Origin: Rhodanobacter sp. UBA5168
GTDB lineage: Bacteria > Pseudomonadota > Gammaproteobacteria > Xanthomonadales > Rhodanobacteraceae
DNA: 15,247 nucleotides
Reading direction: 5' to 3'
NCBI GenBank assembly: GCA_002413455.1
Contig: DHXA01000137.1
Coordinates: 24,961-40,207, forward strand
The notes under the pieces were generated by a model. It saw only the letters and a program-made list of their open reading frames with translations. It was not told the DNA's origin and did no database searches. Below are positions 6,945 to 14,918 of the stretch, piece after piece (positions within the stretch are counted from its first letter, which is position 1; each line of letters begins with the position of its first letter). The position numbers and the translations under genes were made by a program.

Positions 6945-7950
6945 CCGTTCCGACGCGCCCATCAATGGCGCGCAACGCGCGGCAATCCTGCTGCTCACGC
7001 TGGGCGAGCAAGATGCCGCCGAGGTGCTCAAGCATCTCAGTGCGCGCGACGTGCAGGCTGTCGGCTCCGCGATGGCGGCGCTCTCCAGCGTGTCGCGCGA
7101 ACACGTCGAGCACGCGCTGGAGAAGCTCAACGAGGACATGGGCCGGCAGACCTCGCTGGGAGTGGGCACCGAGGAATACATCCGCAAGATCCTGGTCAAC
7201 GCGCTGGGCGAGAACAAGGCCGGTGGCCTGATCGATCGCATCCTGCTCGGCCGCAGCAGCAAGGGCCTCGAATCGCTGAAGTGGATGGAGAGCCGCGCCA
7301 TCGCCGAGATGATCAACCAGGAACACCCGCAGATCATCGCGCTGGTGCTGGCGCATCTCGAGCCGGATCAGGCGGCCGAGGTGATCGGTTACCTGCCGCT
7401 GCGCGTGCGCTCCGATGCGGTGATGCGCATCGCCACGCTGGACGGCGTGCAGCCGCATGCACTGAACGAGCTGGACGAGATCATGGAGCGCCAGTTCTCG
7501 GGCAGCAACAAGAAGCTCAAGTCCGCCAACGTCGGTGGCCTGAAGGCAGCCGCCGACATTCTCAACGCGATGGACGGCAGCCGCGAAGCCGAATTGATGA
7601 CCGCCATCCGCAGTCACGACGATGCACTGGGCGGGCGCATCGAGGATCTGATGTTCGTGTTCGAGGATCTGGCCGAACTGGACGATCGCGGCATGCAGAC
7701 GCTGCTGCGCGAAGTGCCGTCGGGGACCCTGATCACCGCGCTGAAGGGCGCCGAGCCCGAGATCCGCGAGAAGATCTTCAGCAACATGTCCAAGCGCGCC
7801 GCCGACATGATGCGCGACGATCTCGAAGTGAAGGGGCCGGTGCGCCTGAGCGAGGTCGACGCGGCGCAGAAAGAGGTGCTGGCGATCGCCCGCAAACTTT
7901 CCGATGCCGGTCAGCTCAGCCTCGCCGCCGGTGGGGATGAATTCGTCTGA
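6934..7950 (+). CDS. fliG: Flagellar motor switch protein FliG
   Basis: FliG is the C-ring protein that touches the stator and generates torque; its N-terminus binds FliF and its middle binds FliM. The 338-residue product has the EHPQ motif (130-133) of the middle domain and the charged torque helix near SKRAADMMRDDL. Counted against E. coli FliG by recall, K271, R288, D295, D296 and R304 match the residues shown to matter for torque (K264, R281, D288, D289, R297), with a constant offset of seven. The start ATG 6934 lies inside the fliF end (11-nt overlap), and the stop overlaps the fliH ATG by one base. Confidence 0.97.
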   Translation: MATNRSDAPINGAQRAAILLLTLGEQDAAEVLKHLSARDVQAVGSAMAALSSVSREHVEHALEKLNEDMGRQTSLGVGTEEYIRKILVNALGENKAGGLIDRILLGRSSKGLESLKWMESRAIAEMINQEHPQIIALVLAHLEPDQAAEVIGYLPLRVRSDAVMRIATLDGVQPHALNELDEIMERQFSGSNKKLKSANVGGLKAAADILNAMDGSREAELMTAIRSHDDALGGRIEDLMFVFEDLAELDDRGMQTLLREVPSGTLITALKGAEPEIREKIFSNMSKRAADMMRDDLEVKGPVRLSEVDAAQKEVLAIARKLSDAGQLSLAAGGDEFV

Positions 7951-8579
7951 TGGCCGCCGCGATCTCCACCATGGCACAGGATTTCCAGCGCTGGGAGCTG
8001 CCGAACGTGGGCACCCAGTCGACAGCATCGAAGGCGGCCAATACACCGCCCCAGCCCACCGTGCACGAACTGGCTGCGCTCGAACAGCAGGCGCGTGACG
8101 AGGGTTATGCCGCCGGCCACGCCGAAGGCAAGGCCGCGGCGCAGCAGCAATTGCGCCAGCGCATGGCTCAACTCGATGCACTGTACGAAAGCGCCGCGCG
8201 ACCGCTGCAGATACTCGACGAACGGACCGGGCAGGAACTCGCCCGGCTGGCGACCATCGTGGCCAGCCGGGTGATCGTGAGCGAGCTGCAGCTGGCGCCG
8301 GGATTGATCGCCAAAGCCGTGCGCCAGGCAGCCGGCGCGCTGCCGGCCGCGACCCGCGAGTTGCGCGTGCATGTGCACCCGGATGATCTGGCCCTGCTGC
8401 AGGAACTCGGCGCAGCGGAAAGTCATTGGCAGCTGCTGGCCGACCCGACGCTGGCCCGCGGCGATTGCCAACTGGAAAGTGCGCGCTCGCGGCTCGATGC
8501 GAGGGTGGAAACGCGTCTGGCGGCGATCGTCGATGCCGTGCTCGGCGACGACGCCGGCCATGCCGGAGCCGATGCGTGA
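7950..8579 (+). CDS. fliH: Flagellar export ATPase regulator FliH
   Basis: FliH dimers hold and restrain the export ATPase FliI and link it to the C ring and FlhA. The 209-residue protein has a short N-terminus with one Trp (FQRWELP, 12-18), comparable with the Trp-containing FlhA-docking end of other FliH proteins, then GYAAGHAEG (52-60), a GxxxG repeat typical of FliH and of ATP synthase b-type stalks, a long helix, and a C-terminal domain (RVIVSEL onward, about 107-200). The ATG at 7950 overlaps the fliG stop as TGATG. A second ATG at 7971 is possible but has no better ribosome site. The end overlaps the fliI GTG. Confidence 0.93.
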   Translation: MAAAISTMAQDFQRWELPNVGTQSTASKAANTPPQPTVHELAALEQQARDEGYAAGHAEGKAAAQQQLRQRMAQLDALYESAARPLQILDERTGQELARLATIVASRVIVSELQLAPGLIAKAVRQAAGALPAATRELRVHVHPDDLALLQELGAAESHWQLLADPTLARGDCQLESARSRLDARVETRLAAIVDAVLGDDAGHAGADA

Positions 8580-9943
8580 GCGTCGACGTCACTGATGTCG
8601 CACGGCAGGCTCGCTGGCAACAGCAGCTGGCGCAGCGCAGCGCACGGGCAGCGGTGGCACACACGCTGACCGTGGAAGGCAGCTTGCGTCGTGTGGTCGG
8701 CCTGACCCTGGAAGCGGAAGGCTGCGAGGCTGCCCTGGGCGCGCGTTGCCTGGTCGACACGGCGGACGGCGCCAAACTCGAAACCGAAGTGGTCGGCTTT
8801 GCCGACGAGCGCCTGCTGCTGATGCCGGTGGGCGACATGCACGGCGTGCTGCCGAATGCACGGGTTCGCCCGTGCATGCACAGTGGCGGCCTGCCGGTGG
8901 GCATGGGCTTGCTGGGCCGGGTGATCGGCGCCGATGGCGTACCGCTGGACGGGCTCGGCCCGCTGGACTCGGATGAGCATGCCGCGTTCAAGCGCGAGCC
9001 GATCAACCCGATGGCGCGCAAGCCGATCGACGCACCGCTGGATGTGGGGGTGCGCGCGATCAACGCGCTGCTTACTGTGGGCCGCGGCCAGCGACTGGGC
9101 CTGTTTGCCGGCTCCGGCGTGGGCAAGTCGACCCTGCTCGGCATGATGACGCGCTACACCAACGCCGACGTGGTGGTGGTCGGCCTGATCGGCGAACGCG
9201 GCCGCGAAGTGAAGGAATTCGTCGAGCACACACTGGGCGAGGAAGGGCGGCGGCGTGCCGTGATCGTCGCCGCGCCAGCCGATGCGCCGCCGCTGAAACG
9301 ACTGCGCGGCGCGCAATACGCTACCGCGATCGCCGAGTGGTTCCGCGACCGCGGCATGCGCGTGCTGCTGCTGATGGATTCGCTGACACGCTACGCCCAG
9401 GCGCAGCGCGAGATCGCGCTGGCGATCGGCGAGCCGCCGGCGACCAAGGGTTATCCGCCGTCGGTGTTCGCGATGATGCCGGCGCTGGTCGAACGCGCCG
9501 GCAACGATGCCGAAGGGCGCGGTTCGATCACCGCGTTCTACACCGTGCTCACCGAAGGCGACGATTACCGCCACGATCCGATTGCCGATGCAGCCAGGGC
9601 GATTCTGGACGGACATATCGTGCTGTCGCGCGATCTGGCCGAAGCCGGCCATTACCCGGCCATCGACATCGAGGCCTCGATCAGCCGCGTGATGCCGGCG
9701 GTGGTGACGCGCGAGCATCTGCGCTCCGCGCAACGTTTCCGCCAGGTCTATTCCGCCTACCGCCAGCAGCGCGACCTGATCGCGGTAGGCGCGTACCAGA
9801 AGGGTTCCGATCCGCAGGTCGACCAGGCGATCGAGATGTGGCCGCAGCTGCGTGCGTTTCTTCAACAGGAAGTGGACGAACCGATGACGCTTGAGGTGGC
9901 CATCGCCAATCTCGCGCTCCTCGCCGGGCAGGTGGCCGGATGA
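8576..9943 (+). CDS. fliI: Flagellum-specific export ATPase FliI
   Basis: FliI is the hexameric ATPase of the flagellar type III export apparatus, related to the F1 beta subunit. From GTG 8576 it has 455 residues, the usual family length: an N-terminal barrel (about 30-95), Walker [10 protein letters not shown] (178-186), the [11 protein letters not shown] segment with the catalytic Glu (about 202-212), Walker [20 protein letters not shown] (263-281), [14 protein letters not shown] (286-299) and a helical C domain. GTG 8576 overlaps the fliH stop (GTGA) and has GGAG at 8565-8568, seven bases upstream. The frame is open further upstream, but that would lengthen the protein by 50 unsupported residues inside fliH. 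Confidence 0.96.
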   Translation: MSVDVTDVARQARWQQQLAQRSARAAVAHTLTVEGSLRRVVGLTLEAEGCEAALGARCLVDTADGAKLETEVVGFADERLLLMPVGDMHGVLPNARVRPCMHSGGLPVGMGLLGRVIGADGVPLDGLGPLDSDEHAAFKREPINPMARKPIDAPLDVGVRAINALLTVGRGQRLGLFAGSGVGKSTLLGMMTRYTNADVVVVGLIGERGREVKEFVEHTLGEEGRRRAVIVAAPADAPPLKRLRGAQYATAIAEWFRDRGMRVLLLMDSLTRYAQAQREIALAIGEPPATKGYPPSVFAMMPALVERAGNDAEGRGSITAFYTVLTEGDDYRHDPIADAARAILDGHIVLSRDLAEAGHYPAIDIEASISRVMPAVVTREHLRSAQRFRQVYSAYRQQRDLIAVGAYQKGSDPQVDQAIEMWPQLRAFLQQEVDEPMTLEVAIANLALLAGQVAG

Positions 9944-10365
9944 GCTCGCGCGCAAAACAATTGCAGCCGGCGGTGGAACAGGCCAGGCAGCGCAGCGAAG
10001 ACGCGCTGGCGAAGCTGGCTGCGCAGCAACAGCTGTTGGCCAAAGCCGAGCACCAGCTCGGCGAATTGCAGCGCTATCGGCAGGAATACGCGACCACCGG
10101 CGCGGCCGCATTGAGCGTGACTGCGCTGCTCAACCGGCAGACGTTCATCGAACGAATCGATCAAGCGATCGTGCAACAGACAGTCGAGATCGCCCGGCAG
10201 ACCCGTCAGCTGGAACAGGTGCGGGATCACTGGAAGCAGACCCATGCGCGTGAAAGCGCACTCGACAGCGTCGTCGCGCAGCATCGCGAGCATGAGCGCC
10301 GCGCCGAGGATCGGCAGGAGCAGGCCGAAGTCGACGAGCGCATGCAGCACCGGCGGTCGCGATGA
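9940..10365 (+). CDS. fliJ: Flagellar export chaperone/ATPase stalk protein FliJ
   Basis: FliJ is the coiled-coil stalk in the centre of the FliI ring and recycles chaperones at the export gate. The 141-residue product is almost wholly helical, rich in Gln, Arg, Glu and Ala with heptad-like spacing, and contains the LxELxRYRQEY segment (about 40-49) usual for FliJ. Its ATG overlaps the fliI TGA as ATGA. Its own TGA overlaps the ATG of a small open frame that bridges to fliK. Confidence 0.92.
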   Translation: MSSRAKQLQPAVEQARQRSEDALAKLAAQQQLLAKAEHQLGELQRYRQEYATTGAAALSVTALLNRQTFIERIDQAIVQQTVEIARQTRQLEQVRDHWKQTHARESALDSVVAQHREHERRAEDRQEQAEVDERMQHRRSR

Positions 10366-10466
10366 ACGCCCTGGCCGAATGGCTGCCGTGCGGCTCGCAC
10401 CATTTCCCTGCGGGCGCACCGTTGCCCACCGAATGTCCGTGCATTGAAGGAGTCGCCACATCATGA
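10362..10466 (+). CDS. Small open frame bridging fliJ and fliK (34 residues, uncertain)
   Basis: ATG 10362 overlaps the fliJ stop (ATGA), and the frame ends at TGA 10464-10466, which overlaps the fliK ATG at 10463 (again ATGA). The 34-residue product begins [16 protein letters not shown], contains three Cys and two His, and resembles nothing I recognise. It has no Shine-Dalgarno sequence, while fliK has a strong one (AAGGAG, 10447-10452) inside this frame. It could be a coupled microprotein, a passive ribosome bridge, or chance in GC-rich DNA where stops are scarce. Confidence 0.3.
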   Translation: MNALAEWLPCGSHHFPAGAPLPTECPCIEGVATS

Positions 10467-11593
10467 CCGCCCACGCCGTTGGCTCCACTCCGGCTGTGCC
10501 GCCGGCACCGCGCAGCACGCCCGCCGGTGGCGCGCAGGACCCGGCCGCGCCGGGTCATTTCGACCACCAGCTGCATGCCGCGAGGCAGCGCCACACGTCG
10601 CGCGATTCCGATCCCTCGCCGTTGGGGCCGAATGCCCGTGGACTGGGCGCGAAAGCGCATCCGTCGGCTAACCATCGGACAGACGCGGCGAAGGTGGCCG
10701 ATGCGCAGGCTCCAGCGGCGCCGGCTTCAGCGACGACGCCAGCGGCCGCGCCGGTACAAACCGCCGAGGCCGTCCAGGCCACCGTGGCGGATACGAAGGC
10801 GCCGACGGATACGGCCGACGTGGACGATCAGGCGGCGTCTGCGCTGGCTGGCGCCATGCTGGCGTTGATCGGACCCTCGGTGGCCGGCGTGTTGCGGCCT
10901 GCCGCTGCGACGGCCAAGGCTGCCGACGTGCTTGCGCAGGCAGCGGGCAAGACCGTGGCGACCGATGCCAGCGCAGCACTGCTGCAGCTCGGCGACCCCG
11001 CCGACGCGACCGCGTCGACCGTCAACCCGACGCCCGCCGCGATGACCGGCATGCTGACGGCAGCGGATGGCCTGCTGCCGATCGCCACGACCAGCAAAGA
11101 TCTCTCGCCGGCCGACGCGACGCCGGCCGGCGCATTGCCTGCTCCGGCGACATCCGCCGCGCCGGCTGCGCCGCCCGTGTTGCAGCTGCCATCGCCAGTG
11201 GGCAGCCAGACCTTTGCCCAGGACCTGGGCCAGCAGGTGGCGTGGCTCGGTGGCCAGGGCATCAAGCAGGCCAGGATCCGGCTGCATCCGGAAGAACTGG
11301 GCTCGCTCGACGTGAAGGTCAGCGTGACGCACGGGCGCGTCGACGTGGTGTTCAGCGCGCAGCATCCCGCTGCTGTGGCGGCCGTGCAGCAAAGCCTGCC
11401 GCAGCTCGATCACATGCTGGCCCAGCACGGTCTTTCGCTGGGCCACGCCGAGGTGGGGCAGCACGATCGCGGCGACCGTCACGGCCATACCGGAGATACG
11501 GGCACGGCCGCTCTGGATGAGCCCGGCGACATCCACGCCATCAACCTGACGACATCGCTGGGCCAGGTCGGCCTGCTCGACGCGTTTGCCTGA
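10463..11593 (+). CDS. fliK: Flagellar hook-length control protein FliK
   Basis: FliK is the exported molecular ruler that stops hook growth and switches the export gate to filament substrates. The 376-residue product has a long low-complexity N-terminal part rich in Ala, Pro, Thr and Asp (about 1-240) and the conserved C-terminal hook-control domain, with the signature IRLHPEELGSLDVKV (272-286) and AVQQSLPQLDHMLAQHGL (307-324). The tail is rich in His and Asp. Start ATG 10463 has AAGGAG at 10447-10452. The N-terminal repeat-like composition is usual for rulers, whose length can vary. It appears to be the last gene of the fliE operon. Confidence 0.94.
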   Translation: MTAHAVGSTPAVPPAPRSTPAGGAQDPAAPGHFDHQLHAARQRHTSRDSDPSPLGPNARGLGAKAHPSANHRTDAAKVADAQAPAAPASATTPAAAPVQTAEAVQATVADTKAPTDTADVDDQAASALAGAMLALIGPSVAGVLRPAAATAKAADVLAQAAGKTVATDASAALLQLGDPADATASTVNPTPAAMTGMLTAADGLLPIATTSKDLSPADATPAGALPAPATSAAPAAPPVLQLPSPVGSQTFAQDLGQQVAWLGGQGIKQARIRLHPEELGSLDVKVSVTHGRVDVVFSAQHPAAVAAVQQSLPQLDHMLAQHGLSLGHAEVGQHDRGDRHGHTGDTGTAALDEPGDIHAINLTTSLGQVGLLDAFA

Positions 11594-11595
11594 TC

Positions 11596-11622
11596 GCTCG
11601 CGGCGCGTTGTTTGCGCCGAGC
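11596..11622 (+). terminator. Hairpin just after fliK, possible weak terminator
   Basis: CGGCGC (11601-11606) and GCGCCG (11614-11619) form a 6-bp stem with a 7-nt loop; a slipped pairing adds GCTCG/CGAGC outside. It begins 3 nt after the fliK stop. No T tract follows, so a strong intrinsic terminator is not supported. Confidence 0.4.
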
Positions 11623-11707
11623 AAGTCCGCATCTGCCGCCACGTTCCGCCATGCGAGCGGAAAGCGGGCGGCAAGCCCGCATCGCTGGCTTCGTCGTGAT
11701 CGCGTCG

Positions 11708-11758
11708 TGACGCCGCTCCGACGGGCGTCAAGAAAGTGCCGCGAATCCCTTCGGATTC
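11708..11758 (+). terminator. Two hairpins between fliK and fliL
   Basis: TGACGCC (11708-11714) pairs with GGCGTCA (11724-11730), and GAATCC (11743-11748) pairs with GGATTC (11753-11758) across a CTTC loop. Both are perfect but short and have no T tract. Together with the hairpin after fliK they may end the fliE-fliK transcript or form part of the fliL upstream region. Confidence 0.4.
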
Positions 11759-11803
11759 ACTGACGACCGCCGCAAACCCAGCGACATCAATGCCTTTCAT
11801 CGA

Positions 11804-11819
11804 TGGCACGCGGATTGCA
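11804..11819 (+). promoter_or_regulatory. Consensus sigma-54 promoter of the fliL operon
   Basis: TGGCACG (11804-11810), four bases, then TTGCA (11815-11819) match the RpoN consensus at every conserved position, with GG (11805-11806) and GC (11817-11818) 12 bp apart. The predicted start is about 11830, which coincides with the first of two tandem hairpins. It separates fliL-fliP from fliE-fliK as its own transcription unit. Confidence 0.9.
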
Positions 11820-11830
11820 TTTGCTGCTTG

Positions 11831-11894
11831 GCGCGTTGTCAGACGCGCCTCCCATCAGCTGAGCGCGTTATCAGGCGCGCTTGCCCATCAGTGA
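11831..11894 (+). repeat. Tandem 32-nt hairpin repeat in the fliL leader
   Basis: Two 32-nt units, 11831-11862 and 11863-11894, lie head to tail and agree at about four fifths of positions when one gap is allowed on each side. Each unit starts with GCGCGTT, folds into a hairpin (GCGCGT/ACGCGC, then GCGCG/CGCGC, each with TCAG in the loop), and ends with CCCATCAG and TGA. The first unit begins at the predicted transcription start; the second ends beside the fliL ribosome site (AAGGA, 11894-11898). A role in mRNA stability or translation control is inferred. Confidence 0.75.
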
Positions 11895-11908
11895 AGGACG
11901 AAGTTTTC

Positions 11909-12409
11909 ATGGTCGACGAAGAACAACCCGAAGTGGTGCCGGACGCTCCGGTGGAACGCCGCAGCCGCAAGCCGCTGGTGATCGGTGTCGTGCTGGTGCT
12001 GGTGGCCCTGGGTGTCGGCGGGTACCTGTGGCAGTCACGCCGCGCTGCCCACGCGGCGACCGGCAAGACCGCCGCGGTGGATCTCAGCAAGGCCGAACTC
12101 TATCTGCCGCTTGAACCTGCCTTCGTGGTGAATTTTCGCGACAACGACTCGCTGCGCTATTTGCAGGTAGGGGTCACCCTGATGTCGCACGACCCCGAAG
12201 CGATCAACGTGGCCAAGGCCGCCGATCCGGTACTCCGCGACGGCCTGGTGGCGCTTTTCAGCAACCAGAACTTCTCGATCATCAGCGATGCCGCCGGCCG
12301 CCAGAAGCTGCAGCAGCAGGCGCTCGCCACCGTGCGCAAGGTCGTCCAGGCGCGGCTAGGCCGCCCCGGCATCGACGCGCTGTATTTCACCAGTTTCGTG
12401 ATGCAGTGA
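11909..12409 (+). CDS. fliL: Flagellar basal body-associated protein FliL
   Basis: FliL is a single-pass inner-membrane protein that surrounds or supports the stator units and affects torque and swarming. From ATG 11909 it has 166 residues: a short cytoplasmic start rich in acidic residues (MVDEEQPEVVPD), one membrane segment (about 22-40, LVIGVVLVLVALGVGGYLW), and a periplasmic domain with LEPAFVVNFRDNDSLRYLQVGVTLM (about 70-94), typical of FliL. ATG 11909 has AAGGA at 11894-11898. The frame is open further upstream, but that part is the repeated hairpin leader and would put extra charged residues before the normal start. First gene of its operon. Confidence 0.94.
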   Translation: MVDEEQPEVVPDAPVERRSRKPLVIGVVLVLVALGVGGYLWQSRRAAHAATGKTAAVDLSKAELYLPLEPAFVVNFRDNDSLRYLQVGVTLMSHDPEAINVAKAADPVLRDGLVALFSNQNFSIISDAAGRQKLQQQALATVRKVVQARLGRPGIDALYFTSFVMQ

Positions 12410-12429
12410 TGGGGATGCCACGCACATGA
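12409..12429 (+). other. Six-codon minicistron between fliL and fliM
   Basis: ATG 12409 overlaps the fliL stop (TGATG) and opens MGMPRT-stop, whose TGA (12427-12429) overlaps the fliM ATG at 12426. A ribosome ending fliL could restart here and be delivered to fliM. The segment also holds GGGGA (12411-12415), which may simply be the fliM ribosome site, so translation of the six codons is not established. Confidence 0.3.
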
Positions 12430-13442
12430 GCGACCTGCTTTCCCAGGACGAGATCGACGCGCTGCTCGACGGCGTCACCGCCGGCTCGGTCAGTACCGGC
12501 AACGACGCGCCGCTGCCGCCCGATGCGGTGATCTCCTACGACTTCACCCAGCAGGACCGCATCGTGCGCGGTCGGCTGCCTACGCTGGAAATGGTCAACG
12601 ACCGGTTCGCGCGGTTCTTCCGCACGGCCATCTTCAGCGTGCTGCGCAAGACCTGCGAGGTCTCGGTGCTGGGCGTGAAGATGGTCAAGTTCGCCGAGTA
12701 CGTGCACGGACTGGCGGTGCCGAGCAACCTGAACCTGGTGCGCATCAAGCCGTTGCGCGGCACCGCGCTGGTGCTGTTCGAACCCCGCCTGGTGTTCACT
12801 GTGATCGACAATTTCTTCGGTGGCGATGGCCGCTTCCACGCGCGCATCGAGGGGCGCGATTTCACCGCCACCGAAAACCGCGTGATCCAGATCATGCTGG
12901 ACGCACTGTTCGGCGCGATGTCCGAGGCCTGGGCGCCGGTGCTCGATCTGCAGTTCGAATACCTGAGTTCGGAAATCAACCCGCAATTCGCCAACATCGT
13001 CAGCCCGACCGAGACGGTGGTGGTGTCGCGCTTCCACGTCGAACTCGACGGCGGCGGCGGCGACATCAACCTGACCCTGCCGTACGCGATGGTCGAACCG
13101 ATCCGCAACCTGCTCGACGCCGGCGTGCAGAGCGATCGCGTCGATCGCGACGACCGCTGGGCCGAGATGCTGCACGAAGAAGTGCTCGACGCGGAGGTGG
13201 GCCTGAGCTCGCTGCTGCTGGAGGCGCAACTGAGTCTCGGCGAGTTTCTGCATCTGCGGCCGGGTGATGTGATCCCCGTGCAGTTGCCCGAACTGGCCAC
13301 CGTCTATGCCGAGGACGTACCGGTATTTCGCGGTCGCTACGGCCAGTCCAACGGCCGCAACGCCGTCCGTTTTCATGTCCAGGCCGGCCGGCGCGAAAGG
13401 CGCACGGCCGGCGATCATTCCAGAGAGAAGACCCCCGCATGA
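12426..13442 (+). CDS. fliM: Flagellar motor switch protein FliM
   Basis: FliM is the C-ring protein that binds phosphorylated CheY and passes the signal to FliG. The 338-residue product starts with the CheY-binding peptide LLSQDEIDALLDG (4-16), then has the FliM middle domain with the FliG-contact motif FGGDGR (131-136), and a C-terminal SpoA-type domain (about 250-320, LSLGEFLHLRPGDVIPV) that binds FliN. The start at 12426 gives the standard N-terminus. The stop overlaps the fliN ATG as ATGA. Confidence 0.97.
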   Translation: MSDLLSQDEIDALLDGVTAGSVSTGNDAPLPPDAVISYDFTQQDRIVRGRLPTLEMVNDRFARFFRTAIFSVLRKTCEVSVLGVKMVKFAEYVHGLAVPSNLNLVRIKPLRGTALVLFEPRLVFTVIDNFFGGDGRFHARIEGRDFTATENRVIQIMLDALFGAMSEAWAPVLDLQFEYLSSEINPQFANIVSPTETVVVSRFHVELDGGGGDINLTLPYAMVEPIRNLLDAGVQSDRVDRDDRWAEMLHEEVLDAEVGLSSLLLEAQLSLGEFLHLRPGDVIPVQLPELATVYAEDVPVFRGRYGQSNGRNAVRFHVQAGRRERRTAGDHSREKTPA

Positions 13443-13786
13443 GCCAGTCCACCGATAGTGCCTTCGCCGACGCCGGCGAGCGTGTTCAATTCGACCCGTT
13501 GCAGGGTGCCGCCGGCGACAGCGGCGACGTCAACCTCGACATGATCCTCGATGTGCCGGTGACCCTGGCGATGGAAGTCGGGCGCACCCGCATCAGCATC
13601 CGCAACCTGCTGCAGCTGAACCAGGGGTCGGTGGTGGAACTGGACCGCGCCGCCGGCGAGCCGCTGGACGTGTTCGTCAACGGCACCCTGGTCGCGCATG
13701 GCGAGGTGGTGGTGATCAACGAGAAGTTCGGCATCCGCCTGACCGACGTGATCAGTCCGGCCGAACGCGTGCGCAAGCTGCGCTGA
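13439..13786 (+). CDS. fliN: Flagellar motor switch protein FliN
   Basis: FliN forms the lower rim of the C ring with FliM and docks the FliH-FliI complex. The 115-residue product has a variable, acidic N-terminus (about 1-30) and a complete SpoA-type domain (about 33-112), with NLLQLNQGSVVELDR, GEPLDVFVNG and the closing INEKFGIRLTDVIS. Length is normal for FliN of this group. Its ATG overlaps the fliM stop by four bases, and its TGA overlaps the fliO ATG by one base, so the ring proteins are probably translated in a coupled way. Confidence 0.96.
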   Translation: MSQSTDSAFADAGERVQFDPLQGAAGDSGDVNLDMILDVPVTLAMEVGRTRISIRNLLQLNQGSVVELDRAAGEPLDVFVNGTLVAHGEVVVINEKFGIRLTDVISPAERVRKLR

Positions 13787-14172
13787 TGAGCATGCTTGCC
13801 CTCATGCTTGCCGCGGCACCGGCGGCCGCGCCGGAGTTCAACGCCGCCGGTGAACTGGTGCGCGTCGTGCTTAGCCTGCTCGGCATCATCGGCCTGATCC
13901 TGGCCGCCGGCTGGCTGACCCGCCGCATGCAGCGCCGTCACGGCGCGGCCGGGCGACGCATTCGCTGCGTGGAGTCTTTTGCGGTGGGCGCGCGCGACCG
14001 GCTGCTGTTGCTGGATGCCGACGGCAAGCGCCTGTTGATCGGCATGGGGCCGGGCGGCATGCGCACACTGCATGTTTACGACGGTACCCAGGCCGAACCG
14101 GTGGAACAGCCGACCACCGCGCCAGTACCGGCGTTCGGCGACCTGCTGGCACGCTGGAAGCGCGGCGCATGA
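13786..14172 (+). CDS. fliO: Flagellar export gate assembly protein FliO
   Basis: FliO is a small membrane protein that helps assemble the FliP ring of the export gate. The 128-residue product has a hydrophobic start ([16 protein letters not shown]), one membrane segment (about 24-44, [21 protein letters not shown]), a basic stop-transfer stretch (RRMQRRH) and a cytoplasmic domain with [30 protein letters not shown] (about 63-92), the usual FliO core. A second ATG two codons in (13792) is also possible. Overlaps of one base with fliN and four with fliP fit an operon. Confidence 0.9.
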   Translation: MSMLALMLAAAPAAAPEFNAAGELVRVVLSLLGIIGLILAAGWLTRRMQRRHGAAGRRIRCVESFAVGARDRLLLLDADGKRLLIGMGPGGMRTLHVYDGTQAEPVEQPTTAPVPAFGDLLARWKRGA

Positions 14173-14918
14173 AGACATGGCGCTGGATCATCGCCGCCCT
14201 GTTGCTGGCGCTGCCGCTGGCGGTGCTGGCGGCCCCGCCGCCCGGCATCCCGCTGGTGAACGTGCAGAGCGTGCCGGGCGGTGGCCAGAACTGGACGATG
14301 TCGCTGCAGGTGCTGGCGCTGATGACGGCGCTAACGCTGCTGCCGGCGATCGCACTGATGATGACCTCGTTCACCCGCATCATCATCGTGCTCGGCTTTC
14401 TGCGTCAGGCGCTGGGCACGCAGTCGACACCGCCGAACCAGGTGCTGCTGGGGCTGGCGCTGTTCCTCACCCTGTTCGTGATGTCGCCGGTGCTTACGCG
14501 CTCTTACGATGACGGCGTGAAGCCTTATATGGACGGCCAGATCACCGCCGAGCAGGCGCTGCCGGCGGCCTCGGCGCCGTTCAAGCGCTTCATGCTCGAT
14601 CAGACCCGCGAGGCCGACCTGCAGTTGTTCACCCGGCTGGCGAAGGAAAAGCCATACGCCAGCAAGGCCGACGTGCCGTTCAAGGTGGCGATGCCGGCCT
14701 TCCTCACCAGCGAGTTGAAGACCGCGTTCCAGATGGGCTTCCTGCTGTTCATCCCGTTCCTGATCATCGATCTGGTCGTGGCCAGCGTGCTGATGTCGAT
14801 GGGCATGATGATGGTCTCGCCGATGATCATCTCGCTGCCGTTCAAGATCATGCTGTTCGTGCTGGTCGATGGGTGGACGCTGTTGCTGGGGACGTTGGCG
14901 GGGAGTTTCTACACGTGA
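14169..14918 (+). CDS. fliP: Flagellar export gate protein FliP
   Basis: FliP is the main pentameric component of the flagellar type III export gate in the inner membrane. The 249-residue product has a cleavable signal peptide (about 1-21, with cleavage likely at VLAA), the family signature [19 protein letters not shown] (67-85), the next membrane segment [11 protein letters not shown], a hydrophilic periplasmic part, and the second signature [20 protein letters not shown] (197-216) with the Met-rich loop of the gate constriction. The gene is complete and ends in SFYT-stop. fliQ usually follows within a few bases, but here 329 bp of palindromic repeat sequence follow up to the window end. Confidence 0.97.
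   Translation: MKTWRWIIAALLLALPLAVLAAPPPGIPLVNVQSVPGGGQNWTMSLQVLALMTALTLLPAIALMMTSFTRIIIVLGFLRQALGTQSTPPNQVLLGLALFLTLFVMSPVLTRSYDDGVKPYMDGQITAEQALPAASAPFKRFMLDQTREADLQLFTRLAKEKPYASKADVPFKVAMPAFLTSELKTAFQMGFLLFIPFLIIDLVVASVLMSMGMMMVSPMIISLPFKIMLFVLVDGWTLLLGTLAGSFYT

Noticed and set aside
8426..8575. Upstream extension of fliI to 8426
   Set aside because: The extra 50 residues lie inside fliH in another frame and do not resemble FliI; GTG 8576 has GGAG and a GTGA overlap with the fliH stop.
6646..9144. Very long minus-strand open frame opposite fliF, fliG, fliH and fliI (832 codons)
   Set aside because: It spans four intact, overlapping genes with clear motifs; its composition is that of an antisense shadow and no ribosome site or domain is seen.
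8423..10111. Minus-strand open frame opposite fliI and fliJ (562 codons)
   Set aside because: Same reason: antisense composition over motif-rich genes, no recognisable product.
11828..11908. Upstream extension of fliL from TTG 11828
   Set aside because: It would translate the duplicated hairpin leader and begin at or before the predicted transcription start; ATG 11909 has its own ribosome site.
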